Part shown: positions 17,328 to 25,372 of the stretch, in pieces
Numbering within the stretch: the stretch's first letter is position 1
Layout of the letters: each line of letters starts with the position of its first letter
Assembly (NCBI GenBank): GCA_020051845.1
Contig: JAGVQG010000064.1
Location: 1-50,560, forward strand
Length of the DNA: 50,560 nucleotides
Direction: 5' to 3'
DNA from: an archaeon
GTDB taxonomy: Archaea > Nanobdellota > Nanobdellia > Woesearchaeales > ARS49
The notes under the pieces: model-generated
Told to the model about the DNA's origin: nothing
Databases searched by the model: none
What the model saw: the letters and a program-made list of their open reading frames with translations, nothing else
Translations under genes and position numbers: made by a program

Positions 17328-17573
17328 ATGAGTGATCGATTCTACAACGGATACCTTATGCCTGTCGCGGTAGCAGGTGCGGCAATCATCGACGGAGCAT
17401 CGGTCGCAGGTGCGCATTATCTGTGCAAAAAGTATAATTTGGAATCTCTTGCGATGATCATCCCCGCAGACATCGCGACAGGCATTGTCGTGTTGGTTCC
17501 GAGCGTCTGCGTCTCTTTCTATCTGACCGATATAGTTGACAGATTATTACCCAGTTCTCGACGGAGAAATTGA
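17328..17573 (+). CDS. Small hydrophobic membrane protein, 81 aa
   Basis: The frame starting MSDRFYNGYLMPVAVAG encodes two predicted membrane helices (about 8-28 and 45-68) joined by a short basic/aromatic loop, and ends in a basic tail. The in-frame ATG at 17301 would add nine basic residues. No family is recognised and no clear ribosome binding site is seen. Codon use is similar to neighbouring genes, which supports it as real, but the evidence is modest. Confidence 0.45.
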   Translation: MSDRFYNGYLMPVAVAGAAIIDGASVAGAHYLCKKYNLESLAMIIPADIATGIVVLVPSVCVSFYLTDIVDRLLPSSRRRN

Positions 17574-17921
17574 GTTTTTTCACGCTAGAATTTCACTTGA
17601 GAGTACTGACATGGCTACTGCATCATTTATATTGATTATAAGTAATGTTTAAATACCACATAAATAACAAGAACAATAAGTTTGGGTTACGAATCAAAAT
17701 TGTGGTAAATTTTGATACATGAGTTGGTTCAGGTTCAAATCGTTTGGCGACGAAATGAATCTTTCCGACAACGAATTGGCGTTCGTCATCGACGTGATCC
17801 GGGATTGGCGTCCCAGACAACTACGGGTTCTAAAAGGGAGTAATATCGCACTCCAATAAAAAGCTTTCGGTAGCGAGAGCCATATTCAAAAAATGGGTAG
17901 ACCACAAAGGGGGAGAAACAA
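17574..17921 (+). other. Structured 5' region of ftsZ
   Basis: A 348-base stretch with no long gene. It holds a TATA-like GTTTAAATA (17647-17655), a perfect 9-base inverted repeat ATCAAAATT/AATTTTGAT (17693-17701 and 17708-17716), a 46-codon frame (17719-17859), a hairpin GCTTTCG/CGAGAGC with GTAG loop (17863-17880), and a GGGGGAG ribosome binding site just before the ftsZ ATG. The ftsZ mRNA may therefore begin near 17678 with a ~240-base leader. This contrasts with the apparently leaderless genes elsewhere in the window. Confidence 0.5.
17719..17859 (+). CDS. Possible 46-residue upstream ORF before ftsZ
   Basis: ATG at 17719, only two bases after the inverted repeat, opens a 46-codon frame starting MSWFRFKSFGDEMNLSDNEL with an acidic/basic soluble composition and a TAA stop. 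It ends 62 bases before ftsZ on the same strand. It could be a small protein translated with FtsZ, a regulatory leader peptide, or chance. No family is recognised. Confidence 0.35.
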   Translation: MSWFRFKSFGDEMNLSDNELAFVIDVIRDWRPRQLRVLKGSNIALQ

Positions 17922-18995
17922 ATGATGGACTTTTTGGTAGAACGGGCAAACCAGCAGCAGAAATTCGACGGCGGCCTTGAAGTGGGCCAGGCCAACATCA
18001 AAGTCATAGGCGCAGGTGGAGCAGGTAACAACATGGTCTCCTGGCTCTATAAGAGAGGTGTCAAGGGCGCGGAGATCATCGCGTGCAACACCGACCAACA
18101 GCACCTCAAGATAAGCGAGGCTGACAAGAAGTTCCTCATAGGAAAGGACCTCACTCGCGGCCTTGGCTGCGGCGGATTCCCCCAGAAGGGACAGGAAGCT
18201 GCACAGGAATCGCTTTCAGAGATCAAGGAATCGCTCAAGGGCTCGGACATGGTATTCGTCTGCGCAGGAATGGGCGGCGGAACAGGCACCGGTAGCGCCG
18301 CTGTCGTCGCGCAGGTCGCAAAGGACATGGGCGCCATCGTGATCGGCACTGTCACAATGCCGTTCAAGATCGAACGCGCAAGATGCGACAAGGCAGAATG
18401 GGGCCTGGCGCAGCTACGCAAGGCATCCGACACGGTCATCGTGATCGACAACAACCGCCTCGTGCAGATCGCCGGCAACCTGCCGGTCCAGCAGGCGTTC
18501 GCGGTAGCCAACGAGCTAGTGTCGACCATGATCAAGGGAATCGTCGAGACTATCGCGATCCCCTCACTGGTCAACCTGGATTTCGCTGACGTCAAGGCAA
18601 TCATGACGAATGGCGGCTTGGCCGTCATCGGAGTGGGCAGCTCTGACACCAACAACCGCGTCGAGGAAGCCGTCAAGGGCGCTCTCGAGAACCCGCTGTT
18701 GCAGATCAGCTATGAGGGAGCCACTGGCGCGCTTGTGCACGTCACAGGCGGTCCTGACATGACACTGGACGACATCAACAAGGTCGGCGAACTTGCCACC
18801 TCGGCACTCGATGAGGACGCAAACGTCATCTGGGGCGCGCGTGTGGACGAAGCGATGAAGGGAAGGATAATGGTGATGACGATCATCACCGGCGTCAAGA
18901 GCCCGTACATCACAGGTTCATCCGACCTCAGGCAGTCCGCGAGGGTCGCGGCCGCGCAGATGTCGGACCAGCTGGGCATTGAAGTGCTACGGTAA
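17922..18995 (+). CDS. ftsZ: Cell division protein FtsZ, 357 aa
   Basis: Tubulin-like GTPase that polymerises into the division ring. Visible: nucleotide-binding start IKVIGAGGAGNN (about 26-37), tubulin signature GGGTGTGS (118-125), the T5/T6 region and the T7 synergy loop NLDFADVK (about 218-225) that completes GTP hydrolysis in the next subunit. The C-terminus ends soon after the core, with no long acidic tail. GGGGGAG lies six to eight bases before the ATG pair at 17922/17925; either could start. Followed by a hairpin terminator. Confidence 0.95.
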   Translation: MMDFLVERANQQQKFDGGLEVGQANIKVIGAGGAGNNMVSWLYKRGVKGAEIIACNTDQQHLKISEADKKFLIGKDLTRGLGCGGFPQKGQEAAQESLSEIKESLKGSDMVFVCAGMGGGTGTGSAAVVAQVAKDMGAIVIGTVTMPFKIERARCDKAEWGLAQLRKASDTVIVIDNNRLVQIAGNLPVQQAFAVANELVSTMIKGIVETIAIPSLVNLDFADVKAIMTNGGLAVIGVGSSDTNNRVEEAVKGALENPLLQISYEGATGALVHVTGGPDMTLDDINKVGELATSALDEDANVIWGARVDEAMKGRIMVMTIITGVKSPYITGSSDLRQSARVAAAQMSDQLGIEVLR

Positions 18996-19084
18996 TTCAC
19001 ACTACCCCTTTGGTCTTAGGTGTGTGTTTTCTTGCCGTCGCGTGTACCACCCCCAACTAGACCGCGTCCGGCAGACACCTAATT

Positions 19085-19117
19085 GCCCCCTTCGGGGGGC
19101 TTTTTTTCTTTTTTTAT
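19085..19117 (+). terminator. UUCG-capped hairpin terminator after ftsZ
   Basis: GCCCCC (19085-19090), TTCG loop, GGGGGC (19095-19100), then a run of seven T and further T-rich sequence. This is a complete bacterial-type intrinsic terminator with the very stable C(UUCG)G tetraloop. Archaeal RNA polymerase normally needs only the T run, so the extra hairpin may add 3'-end stability. Confidence 0.75.
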
Positions 19118-19156
19118 TTCCCAAACATTTTATACTGGCTTCTTCTCGAAGTCATA

Positions 19157-19633
19157 ATGCCCATCGAAGAGACAATCCACGACCTATCCTCGCTTGGAGG
19201 ACTGCCTGCTTTCGTCGTGATATCCGCTCTTCTTGTCTCGTTCCTTCCTGCACCTAACCAATTCGAGCTCACATTGATGTTCATTCTTGGCCTTGCCACC
19301 TGCTTCGGCGTGACCGCAGTCATACGTTGGTTCTGGTTCAGGACAAGGCCGCAACCACAGTCACACGGCAATTGGTATGAACGCATCGACGCAGGCTCCT
19401 TCCCGAGCATGCATGCCATGCGCGCATCCTTCCTTTCGACGGTTGTCGTCATAATGTTAAGGTTCTCGCCGATCGTCATCGCCGCCTCGATCATAATCAC
19501 AATCGCTGTCTGCTGGGCACGGGTCCACAGGAAACGGCACCACCCCATCGATGTCATTGCTGGCGCGATCATCGGTGTTGTCATAGCGCTTGCCGCGATG
19601 GTGTTGATGGCTGCCGTTCCTTACTGGTTCTGA
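19157..19633 (+). CDS. PAP2-family membrane phosphatase, 158 aa
   Basis: Type 2 phosphatidic acid phosphatase fold: the three motifs appear as RWFWFRTRP (about 55-63), FPSMHAM (~81-87; Ser/His in place of the usual PSGH) and RVHRKRHHPID (~116-126; acid-base His and Asp). There are about four to five membrane helices. Such proteins dephosphorylate lipid phosphates, for example polyprenyl-PP recycling for glycan synthesis, or phosphatidic acid-like archaeal lipids. TTTTATAC at 19128-19135 lies 25 bases upstream, so the mRNA is likely leaderless. Confidence 0.82.
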   Translation: MPIEETIHDLSSLGGLPAFVVISALLVSFLPAPNQFELTLMFILGLATCFGVTAVIRWFWFRTRPQPQSHGNWYERIDAGSFPSMHAMRASFLSTVVVIMLRFSPIVIAASIIITIAVCWARVHRKRHHPIDVIAGAIIGVVIALAAMVLMAAVPYWF

Positions 19634-19693
19634 AGTGTCAGAAACCGCCACTTGCAATCTCCACGCTTTAGCTCGGAGTAAAAGGGCGTTTTC

Positions 19694-19785
19694 TGAGCAT
19701 GCTCAAGAACAGCAGGCTCAACGAAATCAAAGATTTCGTGAGCATAAAACGCCACACGTTTTATTGCTTTAGCCCGCGGTTCTTG
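19694..19785. ncRNA. Hairpin cluster, possible structured RNA
   Basis: Within the 223-base gap between PAP2 and RHH genes lie: a 12-base palindrome TGAGCATGCTCA (19694-19705); a 12-pair stem GCTCA-A-CGAAATC / GATTTCGTGAGC with one bulged A and an AAA loop (19716-19743); an adjacent perfect 8-pair stem ATAAAACG/CGTTTTAT with a CCACA loop (19744-19764); and a closing pair CAAGAAC (19704-19710) with GTTCTTG (19779-19785). Together they can fold as a closed multi-branch structure in either strand. The style recalls the hairpins after the tRNA-Gln genes. A competing reading is a minus-strand protein (63-76 codons, 19621-19812/19851), of unknown type. Confidence 0.4.
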
Positions 19786-19856
19786 ACATTTCTGGAAGAT
19801 TTCCGGCATCATAACGAAAAAGTTTAAGAAAGCAGACGCATTACGATTCAATTACG

Positions 19857-20105
19857 ATGGTGATGCAGACTTTGCAGATAAGATTGAGTAAAGGCCTTGT
19901 TGACTTCCTTGATGGTCTCGTCAAAAGAGGGATTTACAACAGCCGTTCTGATGCTGTGAGAGGAGCTGTTCGGAAATCATTCTGGGACAACCAAGTGGGT
20001 ACCATTCATAACACCGGCAACTCTGTTACGGAGATTCGACGTATTCGTAAAGAACTCTCTAAGAAGTTCACATCCGCGGATCTTGAAGAGATCAATTCAT
20101 TGTAG
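19857..20105 (+). CDS. Ribbon-helix-helix DNA-binding protein, putative antitoxin, 82 aa
   Basis: The N-terminal pattern TLQIRLSKGLVDFLDGLVKRG....RSDAVRGAVRKSF is a CopG/ParD-type ribbon-helix-helix domain (about 3-45), which dimerises and binds operator DNA. The C-terminal ~35 residues are a charged tail that could bind a toxin. A TATA-like AGTTTAAG lies about 30 bases upstream. The start could be the ATG at 19863. Its last nine bases overlap the end of a PIN-domain gene on the opposite strand, an unusual arrangement for a toxin-antitoxin pair. Confidence 0.78.
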   Translation: MVMQTLQIRLSKGLVDFLDGLVKRGIYNSRSDAVRGAVRKSFWDNQVGTIHNTGNSVTEIRRIRKELSKKFTSADLEEINSL

Positions 20106-20522
20106 TAATTCCTCAGGTCGTACAGCGACGCAACGACCCTTGGCAAATGCCAAAAGTTTCCGATCACGAGTTACGAGTACTGCATCTGATGCTTTTGCCA
20201 GAACTATGTGCATGCAATCAAAGAAACTTATCGAGAACCTGCTTTCCGATTCGAGTAACCTTGCTCGTTCATAATGAGAATCCATCACTATTATCCTATT
20301 GAAGTGCGATGGATCATTGAATGTTTCTCTCTTTTGTTCATATAATTGAGGCGCTTTGTGTTTAAGCTCCTTTAGAACCATACCTGAGTACACAACAACA
20401 TTTCCTGAAGCATACATGTGGTCAAAGAATTCTTTGGCTATCCTCCAATGTGGCCTGCCAAAGTAACCTCGCTCCCGTTTCCACAAGTTCAGGTACACGC
20501 AGGTATCGACATAAACAGCCAT
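20097..20522 (-). CDS. PIN-domain ribonuclease, putative toxin, 141 aa
   Basis: VapC-like PIN-domain nuclease. The acidic active-site residues are visible: Asp6 (YVDTC), Glu52 (VLKELK), Asp102 (FFDCMH) and Asp120 (TRDRKL). Such enzymes cut tRNA, rRNA or mRNA and are held inactive by an antitoxin. It runs convergent to the RHH gene and overlaps its end by nine bases, so if they are partners they are transcribed from separate promoters. A GCTATTAAGG string about 27 bases upstream of the ATG may be its TATA element. Confidence 0.82.
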   Translation of the reverse strand: MAVYVDTCVYLNLWKRERGYFGRPHWRIAKEFFDHMYASGNVVVYSGMVLKELKHKAPQLYEQKRETFNDPSHFNRIIVMDSHYERARLLESESRFSISFFDCMHIVLAKASDAVLVTRDRKLLAFAKGRCVAVRPEELLQ

Positions 20523-20625
20523 ACAAGTATAAGATTTCCGACCTTAATAGCGTCGACCGTGTTTTCCGCGGAAATCCTCCGTCGAAGGCGAAATTTCTTA
20601 TACCTATTGACGTAAAACACGCATT

Positions 20626-21396
20626 ATGGCCCTATTCATCATCGGCATCGGACTCAACGACGAGAAGGACATCACTGTCCGCGGTCTTGAGCTTGTCAAG
20701 CAGGCAGACCTTGTCTTCCTGGAGTCATACACCAGCATAATGCAGGTGCCGACAGAACGCCTCGCTGCTTTCTATGGGAAGCAGGTACAGCCCGCGACAA
20801 GAGACTTGATCGAGAACGCCGCCGAGGGCATGATAATCGCGCCAGCCATGGCCAAGAACGTCGTCGTCCTTGTGCCAGGCGACGTGACGAGCGCCACCAC
20901 TCATCTCGACATCATCGGCCGCGCCCAGGCGCACGGCATCCCTGTGACTGTCGTGCATAACACTTCGATAATGACTGTCATCGCCGACACCGGTCTCTCG
21001 TTGTACAAGTTCGGAAAGACGACGAGCATCCCCTATCCCGCACCTAATTTCCAGCCCGAGACTTACTATGATGTCATGCTCGACAACAAGTCCATCGGAG
21101 CGCACACGTTGATGCTTCTTGATCTCAGACCCGATATCGGCAAATTCATGACAGTCAATGATGCCCTTGTGCAACTGATGGGCATCTCTGCAAGGCGCAA
21201 GAAGAAGGGCTTTGACGAAGACACCCTCGTCGTCGGCTGCGCACGGCTTGGAACGCCCACCGCCCACATCGCCTGCGGTCCTGCGAAGAAGCTGTTCGCC
21301 CACAATTTCGGACCTCCACCGCATTGTTTGATAGTGCCCGGACCTTTGCACTTCACAGAAGAAGAGGCACTTAGTTCTTTCGGGATGTCGCGCTAG
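20626..21396 (+). CDS. dphB: Diphthine synthase, 256 aa
   Basis: SAM-dependent methyltransferase of diphthamide synthesis, methylating the modified His of archaeal EF-2. The sequence has the family start MALFIIGIGLNDEKDITVRG, the tetrapyrrole-methylase-like SAM region VVVLVPGDVTSATTH (about 83-97), HNTSIMTVIADTGLSLYKFG (~110-129) and the C-terminal HCLIVPGPLHF.EEE. Length is normal (about 250-265). CTTATACC at 20597-20604, 25 bases before the ATG, indicates a leaderless mRNA. Confidence 0.93.
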   Translation: MALFIIGIGLNDEKDITVRGLELVKQADLVFLESYTSIMQVPTERLAAFYGKQVQPATRDLIENAAEGMIIAPAMAKNVVVLVPGDVTSATTHLDIIGRAQAHGIPVTVVHNTSIMTVIADTGLSLYKFGKTTSIPYPAPNFQPETYYDVMLDNKSIGAHTLMLLDLRPDIGKFMTVNDALVQLMGISARRKKKGFDEDTLVVGCARLGTPTAHIACGPAKKLFAHNFGPPPHCLIVPGPLHFTEEEALSSFGMSR

Positions 21397-21408
21397 GAAG
21401 AACCTGAT

Positions 21409-21993
21409 TTATTGTGTGCAGGCGCCGTCGTTGCAACCATTCTGGCAGCTATATTCTGTCTGCTTGAGTTCTGAGAGGTCGCAATACCACTCGATCAGTG
21501 ATGTGCTGACACAGAAATCAGTCTTCAGGTACTGCTTGTTGCCCGCCACCAACTGGACTGTTCCCTTCACATTCTTGAAATCGCCGCCATCAGTATCAAG
21601 GCAGGATGGCGTCATTGACGCATTTGTCTGCGTGGTTGTTGTTGACGTCGTATTTGTCGGTGTTGTGATCGTTTGAGTGGTGTTGACAGGCGTGGTTGAT
21701 GCAGTTGTCGTCGACGCTGTTGTTGTCGTTGCCGCAGTCGTGGTCGCTGTCGTGGCAGTGGTCGTTGTGTTCGTTGCCGGTTGTGCTGCCGCAGGCGTGG
21801 CGTTGTTCGCCGTGTTCTGCGCAGGTGCTTGGGCTGGCTGAGTCGGTTGGCCTGCGTTCGCGGCTGTCGAACCAATCGGTGCGATCGTCGCGTTCGTGCC
21901 AGGCTCATCCGCGAAAGGCACTGCTTTCTGCTCAGAGACGCATGCCGCGAGCAAGAACATCGCCACAACACCCAAAATCCATATCCCCTTCAT
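21409..21993 (-). CDS. Lipoprotein with Thr-rich linker and Cys-rich domain, 194 aa
   Basis: Signal peptide with lipobox LLAAC (Cys18), then ~110 residues of Ala/Pro/Thr/Asn low-complexity linker, then a compact C-terminal domain with six Cys: CLDTDGGDF (~137), DFCVSTSLIEWYC and YSCQNGCNDGAC at the end. This C-terminal domain pattern (C.DTDGG..) recurs in small exported proteins of DPANN archaea, but its function is not known. The linker would carry the Cys-rich head away from the membrane and may be O-glycosylated. A TATA-like CTATTTATAG is 27 bases upstream; the gene is convergent with dphB. Confidence 0.72.
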   Translation of the reverse strand: MKGIWILGVVAMFLLAACVSEQKAVPFADEPGTNATIAPIGSTAANAGQPTQPAQAPAQNTANNATPAAAQPATNTTTTATTATTTAATTTTASTTTASTTPVNTTQTITTPTNTTSTTTTQTNASMTPSCLDTDGGDFKNVKGTVQLVAGNKQYLKTDFCVSTSLIEWYCDLSELKQTEYSCQNGCNDGACTQ

Positions 21994-22065
21994 AGAACCT
22001 ACTCCAGAGTGATGACTATAAATAGATTTCGGCTTTCATAAGGCAATTGCACGCTCTCACAAATG

Positions 22066-22073
22066 TTTTTAAA
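22066..22073 (+). promoter_or_regulatory. TATA box of tRNA-Gln(UUG)
   Basis: TTTTTAAA about 42 bases before the mature tRNA 5' end predicts a start near 22097 and a 5' leader of about 15 bases for RNase P removal. A similar CTTTTTAAGA stands before the second tRNA-Gln gene. Confidence 0.5.
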
Positions 22074-22111
22074 GGAGACTGAAGACAACAACAACACGGT
22101 CAATACTAGAT

Positions 22112-22184
22112 AGCCCCGTCGTCTAGTGGTTAAGGATAGCGGCCTTTGGAGCCGTGGACGCTGGTTCGAATCCGGCCGGGGCTA
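22112..22184 (+). tRNA. trnQ-UUG: tRNA-Gln (anticodon UUG)
   Basis: Acceptor stem AGCCCCG/CGGGGCT (22112-22118 with 22177-22183), D arm GTCT...GGAT, anticodon stem GCGGC/GCCGT with loop CTTTGGA (anticodon TTG, 22146-22148), and T arm GCTGG-TTCGAAT-CCGGC (22160-22176). Discriminator A at 22184; CCA is not encoded and there is no intron. The A1-U72 pair is expected for archaeal tRNA-Gln, which is charged by the Glu-tRNA(Gln) amidotransferase route. It is followed by two imperfect copies of its own 3' end. Confidence 0.93.
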
Positions 22185-22327
22185 GGCCGAGCAGAGCGAG
22201 GACTAGCCACGGCAGGATCAAGTACGAGCAAAGCGAAGTACTTCGAATCCGGCCGGGGCTAGCGAACGCAGTGAGCTAGACACGGACGAATCCAGAAACC
22301 ACAGTTTCTCGAATCCGGTCGGGGCTA
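22185..22327 (+). repeat. tRNA-Gln(UUG) tail array: two repeats of the tRNA 3' end with hairpins
   Basis: The 20-base tRNA 3' end (22165-22184) recurs exactly at 22242-22261 and again with one change at 22309-22327. The spacers fold into hairpins: GGCTAG/CTAGCC (22180-22185 with 22203-22208), AAGTAC/GTACTT (22220-22225 with 22238-22243), CTAGC/GCTAG (22259-22263 with 22275-22279; loop GAACGCAGTGA) and AGAAAC/GTTTCT (22294-22299 with 22304-22309). Unit length is 66-77 bases, about the size of a tRNA. The same arrangement with covarying stems follows the second tRNA-Gln. Nothing in the window suggests a protein here. Confidence 0.75.
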
Positions 22328-22340
22328 TTCAGAACGTCAT

Positions 22341-22751
22341 CTATCTCAGTTCCGCGCTGAATCCGTAGTACACCAGCGCGTCCCTGACCGCGTTGGGATA
22401 GAGTTCATTCGTGGGCGAGACGTTGAACGCGTACATCACGAGATTGCCCCCTTCCATATTCTCTGCAGTGAGTTGGAGGTCTCCCTTGGCAGGTATCTCC
22501 ACAAGCGCTGTCCTGAGACGGTCGAGCGCAGGGTTTTCATTGAGAACAGTGAGCTTGAGCTCGCCGGTTGGGCTCACCTCGATGCTGGCGATCTTAATCC
22601 TTTTCAGATTATGGGGATTGTGGGGCTCTTCGTCGACAGAAACGGTTATGACGTTGTCATTGACAGGCTTGCCTATCGTGCCCGTTCCTGGCGTGCAGCC
22701 GATCACGAGTATTGATATCGTGATGATAATGCACACTGCGTTCATATTCAT
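22341..22751 (-). CDS. Small lipoprotein, 136 aa
   Basis: Signal peptide with lipobox LVIGC (Cys19) followed by a ~115-residue domain without further Cys, of mixed beta/alpha character (SIEVSPTGELKLTVLNENP). No family is recognised. It lies between the tRNA-Gln tail array and the P-type ATPase gene; an ATG at codon 3 is an alternative start. Likely anchored on the outer face of the membrane. Confidence 0.6.
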   Translation of the reverse strand: MNMNAVCIIITISILVIGCTPGTGTIGKPVNDNVITVSVDEEPHNPHNLKRIKIASIEVSPTGELKLTVLNENPALDRLRTALVEIPAKGDLQLTAENMEGGNLVMYAFNVSPTNELYPNAVRDALVYYGFSAELR

Positions 22752-22794
22752 GGCAAGCCTCTTCTGTTTGATACTCTAATTGAATATAACTCTT

Positions 22795-25323
22795 TTACTC
22801 TAACTGGTACTTCTTAATCAGCCATCCCTTGACTTTCCAGACCATGTAGAGGTAGCTGGATACTATCACGGCGAGCGCGATGAAGTACGCCGGTGGAGGC
22901 CTCACCAGACCGAGATAGATCGCCAGTGGCGAGTATGGCAGGTATATCCCTATCCCGACCGTCAATATCGTCATGATCAACAGGAACCTGCTCGGCATGC
23001 TTTCGATGAATGGTATCTTGTTGGTCCTTATGACATGCACGATCAATGTCTGCGTGCACAACGACTCGAGGAACCATCCTGTCTGGAAGAGCGGCGCTTG
23101 CGCATGGAAGATGAACCACAAGACTCCAAAAGTTATGAAGTCGAAGACCGAACTTAGCGGTCCTAGGAAGAACATGAACCGTCGTATGGCTGCCACATCC
23201 CAGGGCCGTGGTTTGCGCAGGTAGTCCTTGTCGACATCATCAGTCGGCAAAGCGAGCTGTGAGAAGTCATACAAGAAGTTGTTGAGCAGGATCTGCACTG
23301 GCGCCATGGGCAGGAATGGCAACAGACTGCCGCCGGTCATGCTGAACATGTTGCCGAAGTTCGACGACGCACCCATCCGTATGTACTTGGTGATGTTGCC
23401 GAAGACCTTGCGTCCTTCGAGGACTCCTTCCTTGAGCACGGACAGGTCTTTCTCGAGCAGGATTATGTCCGCGCTCTCTTTCGCGATATCGACGGCGTTG
23501 TTCACGGATATACCGACGTCGCTGACCTTCAGCGCAGGAGCGTCGTTGATGCCATCACCAAGGTAACCGACGGTATGGCCGTTCTGGCGCAACGCGACTA
23601 TCACCCTTTCTTTCTGCAGCGGGTTCAGACGCGCGAATATGGTCGTCTTTTCTACGATCCTGCGTAATTGCGCGTCGTTTAGCTTGGCGATCTGTTCACC
23701 GATCACCGTGCCCTTCGATACCAATCCCACTTCTTTGCAGATCTTCTGCGTCACTAGTTCATTGTCGCCGGTTATGACTTTGGTCTCTATTCCGAGATCG
23801 CTCAATGACTTGAGCGTCTTTGTGGCGGATGCCTTTGGCGGGTCGAGGAATGCCACATAGCCGCGAAGCGTGATGCCTTTCTCGTCATCTTTGCCGTAGG
23901 CGTGTTTCGGCGTCTCGAAATCGCGGTAGGCCACTGCGAGCACCATCAATCCATCCGCGCTCAGCACATCGAATTCCTTGCGGAGTTGGGCAAGTATCTT
24001 TCCATGGATCGCGTGCCTCTTGCCATGCAGCTCATAATGGGTGCATCGCTTGAATATCTCCTCTGGCGCTCCCTTGGCGACCAACCTGTGCTCGGAATCG
24101 TGCTCTATGACGACCGACATTATCCTTCGTTGGAAGTCGAACGGTATCTCGTCCACCTTGGCGTATGGCAGTCGCCCGACTTCTTTGTGCGCGAGTATGG
24201 CCTTATCCAGCAGGTTCTGCACACCAGTCTGGTGGCTGCTGTTGATGTACGCCAACCTCAGCACACGGTCGTCATCGTGGCCGTCGATATCGCAGTACTT
24301 CTCAAGTATGATCCTGTTCTCGGTCAAAGTTCCTGTCTTGTCTGTGCAAAGGACATCCATCGCGCCGAAGTTCTGGATGGAGTTCAATTTCTTCACTATC
24401 ACTTTCTTGCGCGCCATCATTATGGCTCCCTTGGAAAGGTTCACGGTGACTAGCATAGGCAACATCTCAGGCGCGAGCCCGACGGCCACTGCGAGCGCGA
24501 AAAGTATCGACTGCACGATGTCGTTTTTCGTGAACAGGTTCAGTAGGAAGATGACGCCCGCAAGCACCACTATGACGCGTATCATCATCCAGGTGAATGA
24601 TTTGATGCCCTTTTCGAAGCTGGACTCGGTGCTGGCGCTCGCGAGTTCGTGCGATATCTTGCCGAACTGGGTCTCGATGCCCGTCTTGACTATGACTCCC
24701 ATTCCCGAGCCGCTCACGACGCTCGATCCCATCAATGCCACGATGTCCGACTCCGATGCTTTCCGGTGATGCTGTGCTTGCGCGAATTTCTCCACAGGCA
24801 ATGATTCGCCTGTCAACGATGATTCATTGACGAACAGTTCCTTGGTGTGCAACAACCTCAGATCAGCGGGTATTATGTCGCCTGCGTTGAGCACGACCAC
24901 ATCGCCCGGCACCAATGACCTGATGTCGACCTCTTTCTTCTGGCCGTCGCGGTAGACCGTGGCCGTGGTCTTCACCAGCTCTCGCAGTTTCTCTGCGGCC
25001 TTGTTCGACCGGTATTCCTGGACGAATGACAGCAGGACGCTCATGAAGATCATCGTTCCTACGAATATTGCGCTTATGCGCTGGCCGAGGAACCATGACA
25101 ACAACGCTATGACGAAGAGTATGATGACTAGCGGATTGATGAATTGCTTGACAAGATGACCGAGGACCGTGATCCTGGTCATCACAGCAGGCTGATTATA
25201 GCCATAGACGCGCAACCGTCTGGCGGCCTCTTTCTCAGAAAGACCGTAGCGGTTGGTGTGTAGGACAGCGAGGAGCCTGTCGCGGGTGTAACCATATTCA
25301 GGACAGCCTTGTGATTTGCCCAT
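22795..25323 (-). CDS. P-type ATPase, MgtA-like (P3B), 842 aa
   Basis: Full-length P-type cation pump: N-terminal cytosolic segment, actuator motif TGES (171-174), phosphorylation motif CTDKTGTLT with Asp328, hinge GDGINDAPALK, and about ten membrane helices. The helix-4 motif VGLAPEMLPMLVTVNL (~281-296) matches the MgtA/MgtB group of magnesium importers rather than Ca2+, H+ or Cu+ pumps. It therefore probably imports Mg2+. AGAGGGG stands before the ATG and a TTTAAAAAGG element about 45 bases upstream. It follows the cupredoxin and membrane-protein genes on the same strand, but nothing shows a shared metal. Confidence 0.85.
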   Translation of the reverse strand: MGKSQGCPEYGYTRDRLLAVLHTNRYGLSEKEAARRLRVYGYNQPAVMTRITVLGHLVKQFINPLVIILFVIALLSWFLGQRISAIFVGTMIFMSVLLSFVQEYRSNKAAEKLRELVKTTATVYRDGQKKEVDIRSLVPGDVVVLNAGDIIPADLRLLHTKELFVNESSLTGESLPVEKFAQAQHHRKASESDIVALMGSSVVSGSGMGVIVKTGIETQFGKISHELASASTESSFEKGIKSFTWMMIRVIVVLAGVIFLLNLFTKNDIVQSILFALAVAVGLAPEMLPMLVTVNLSKGAIMMARKKVIVKKLNSIQNFGAMDVLCTDKTGTLTENRIILEKYCDIDGHDDDRVLRLAYINSSHQTGVQNLLDKAILAHKEVGRLPYAKVDEIPFDFQRRIMSVVIEHDSEHRLVAKGAPEEIFKRCTHYELHGKRHAIHGKILAQLRKEFDVLSADGLMVLAVAYRDFETPKHAYGKDDEKGITLRGYVAFLDPPKASATKTLKSLSDLGIETKVITGDNELVTQKICKEVGLVSKGTVIGEQIAKLNDAQLRRIVEKTTIFARLNPLQKERVIVALRQNGHTVGYLGDGINDAPALKVSDVGISVNNAVDIAKESADIILLEKDLSVLKEGVLEGRKVFGNITKYIRMGASSNFGNMFSMTGGSLLPFLPMAPVQILLNNFLYDFSQLALPTDDVDKDYLRKPRPWDVAAIRRFMFFLGPLSSVFDFITFGVLWFIFHAQAPLFQTGWFLESLCTQTLIVHVIRTNKIPFIESMPSRFLLIMTILTVGIGIYLPYSPLAIYLGLVRPPPAYFIALAVIVSSYLYMVWKVKGWLIKKYQLE

Positions 25324-25372
25324 ATCCCCTCTTTTTCTTTCTATGACGTGAGATTGAGTTATCCTTTTTAAA

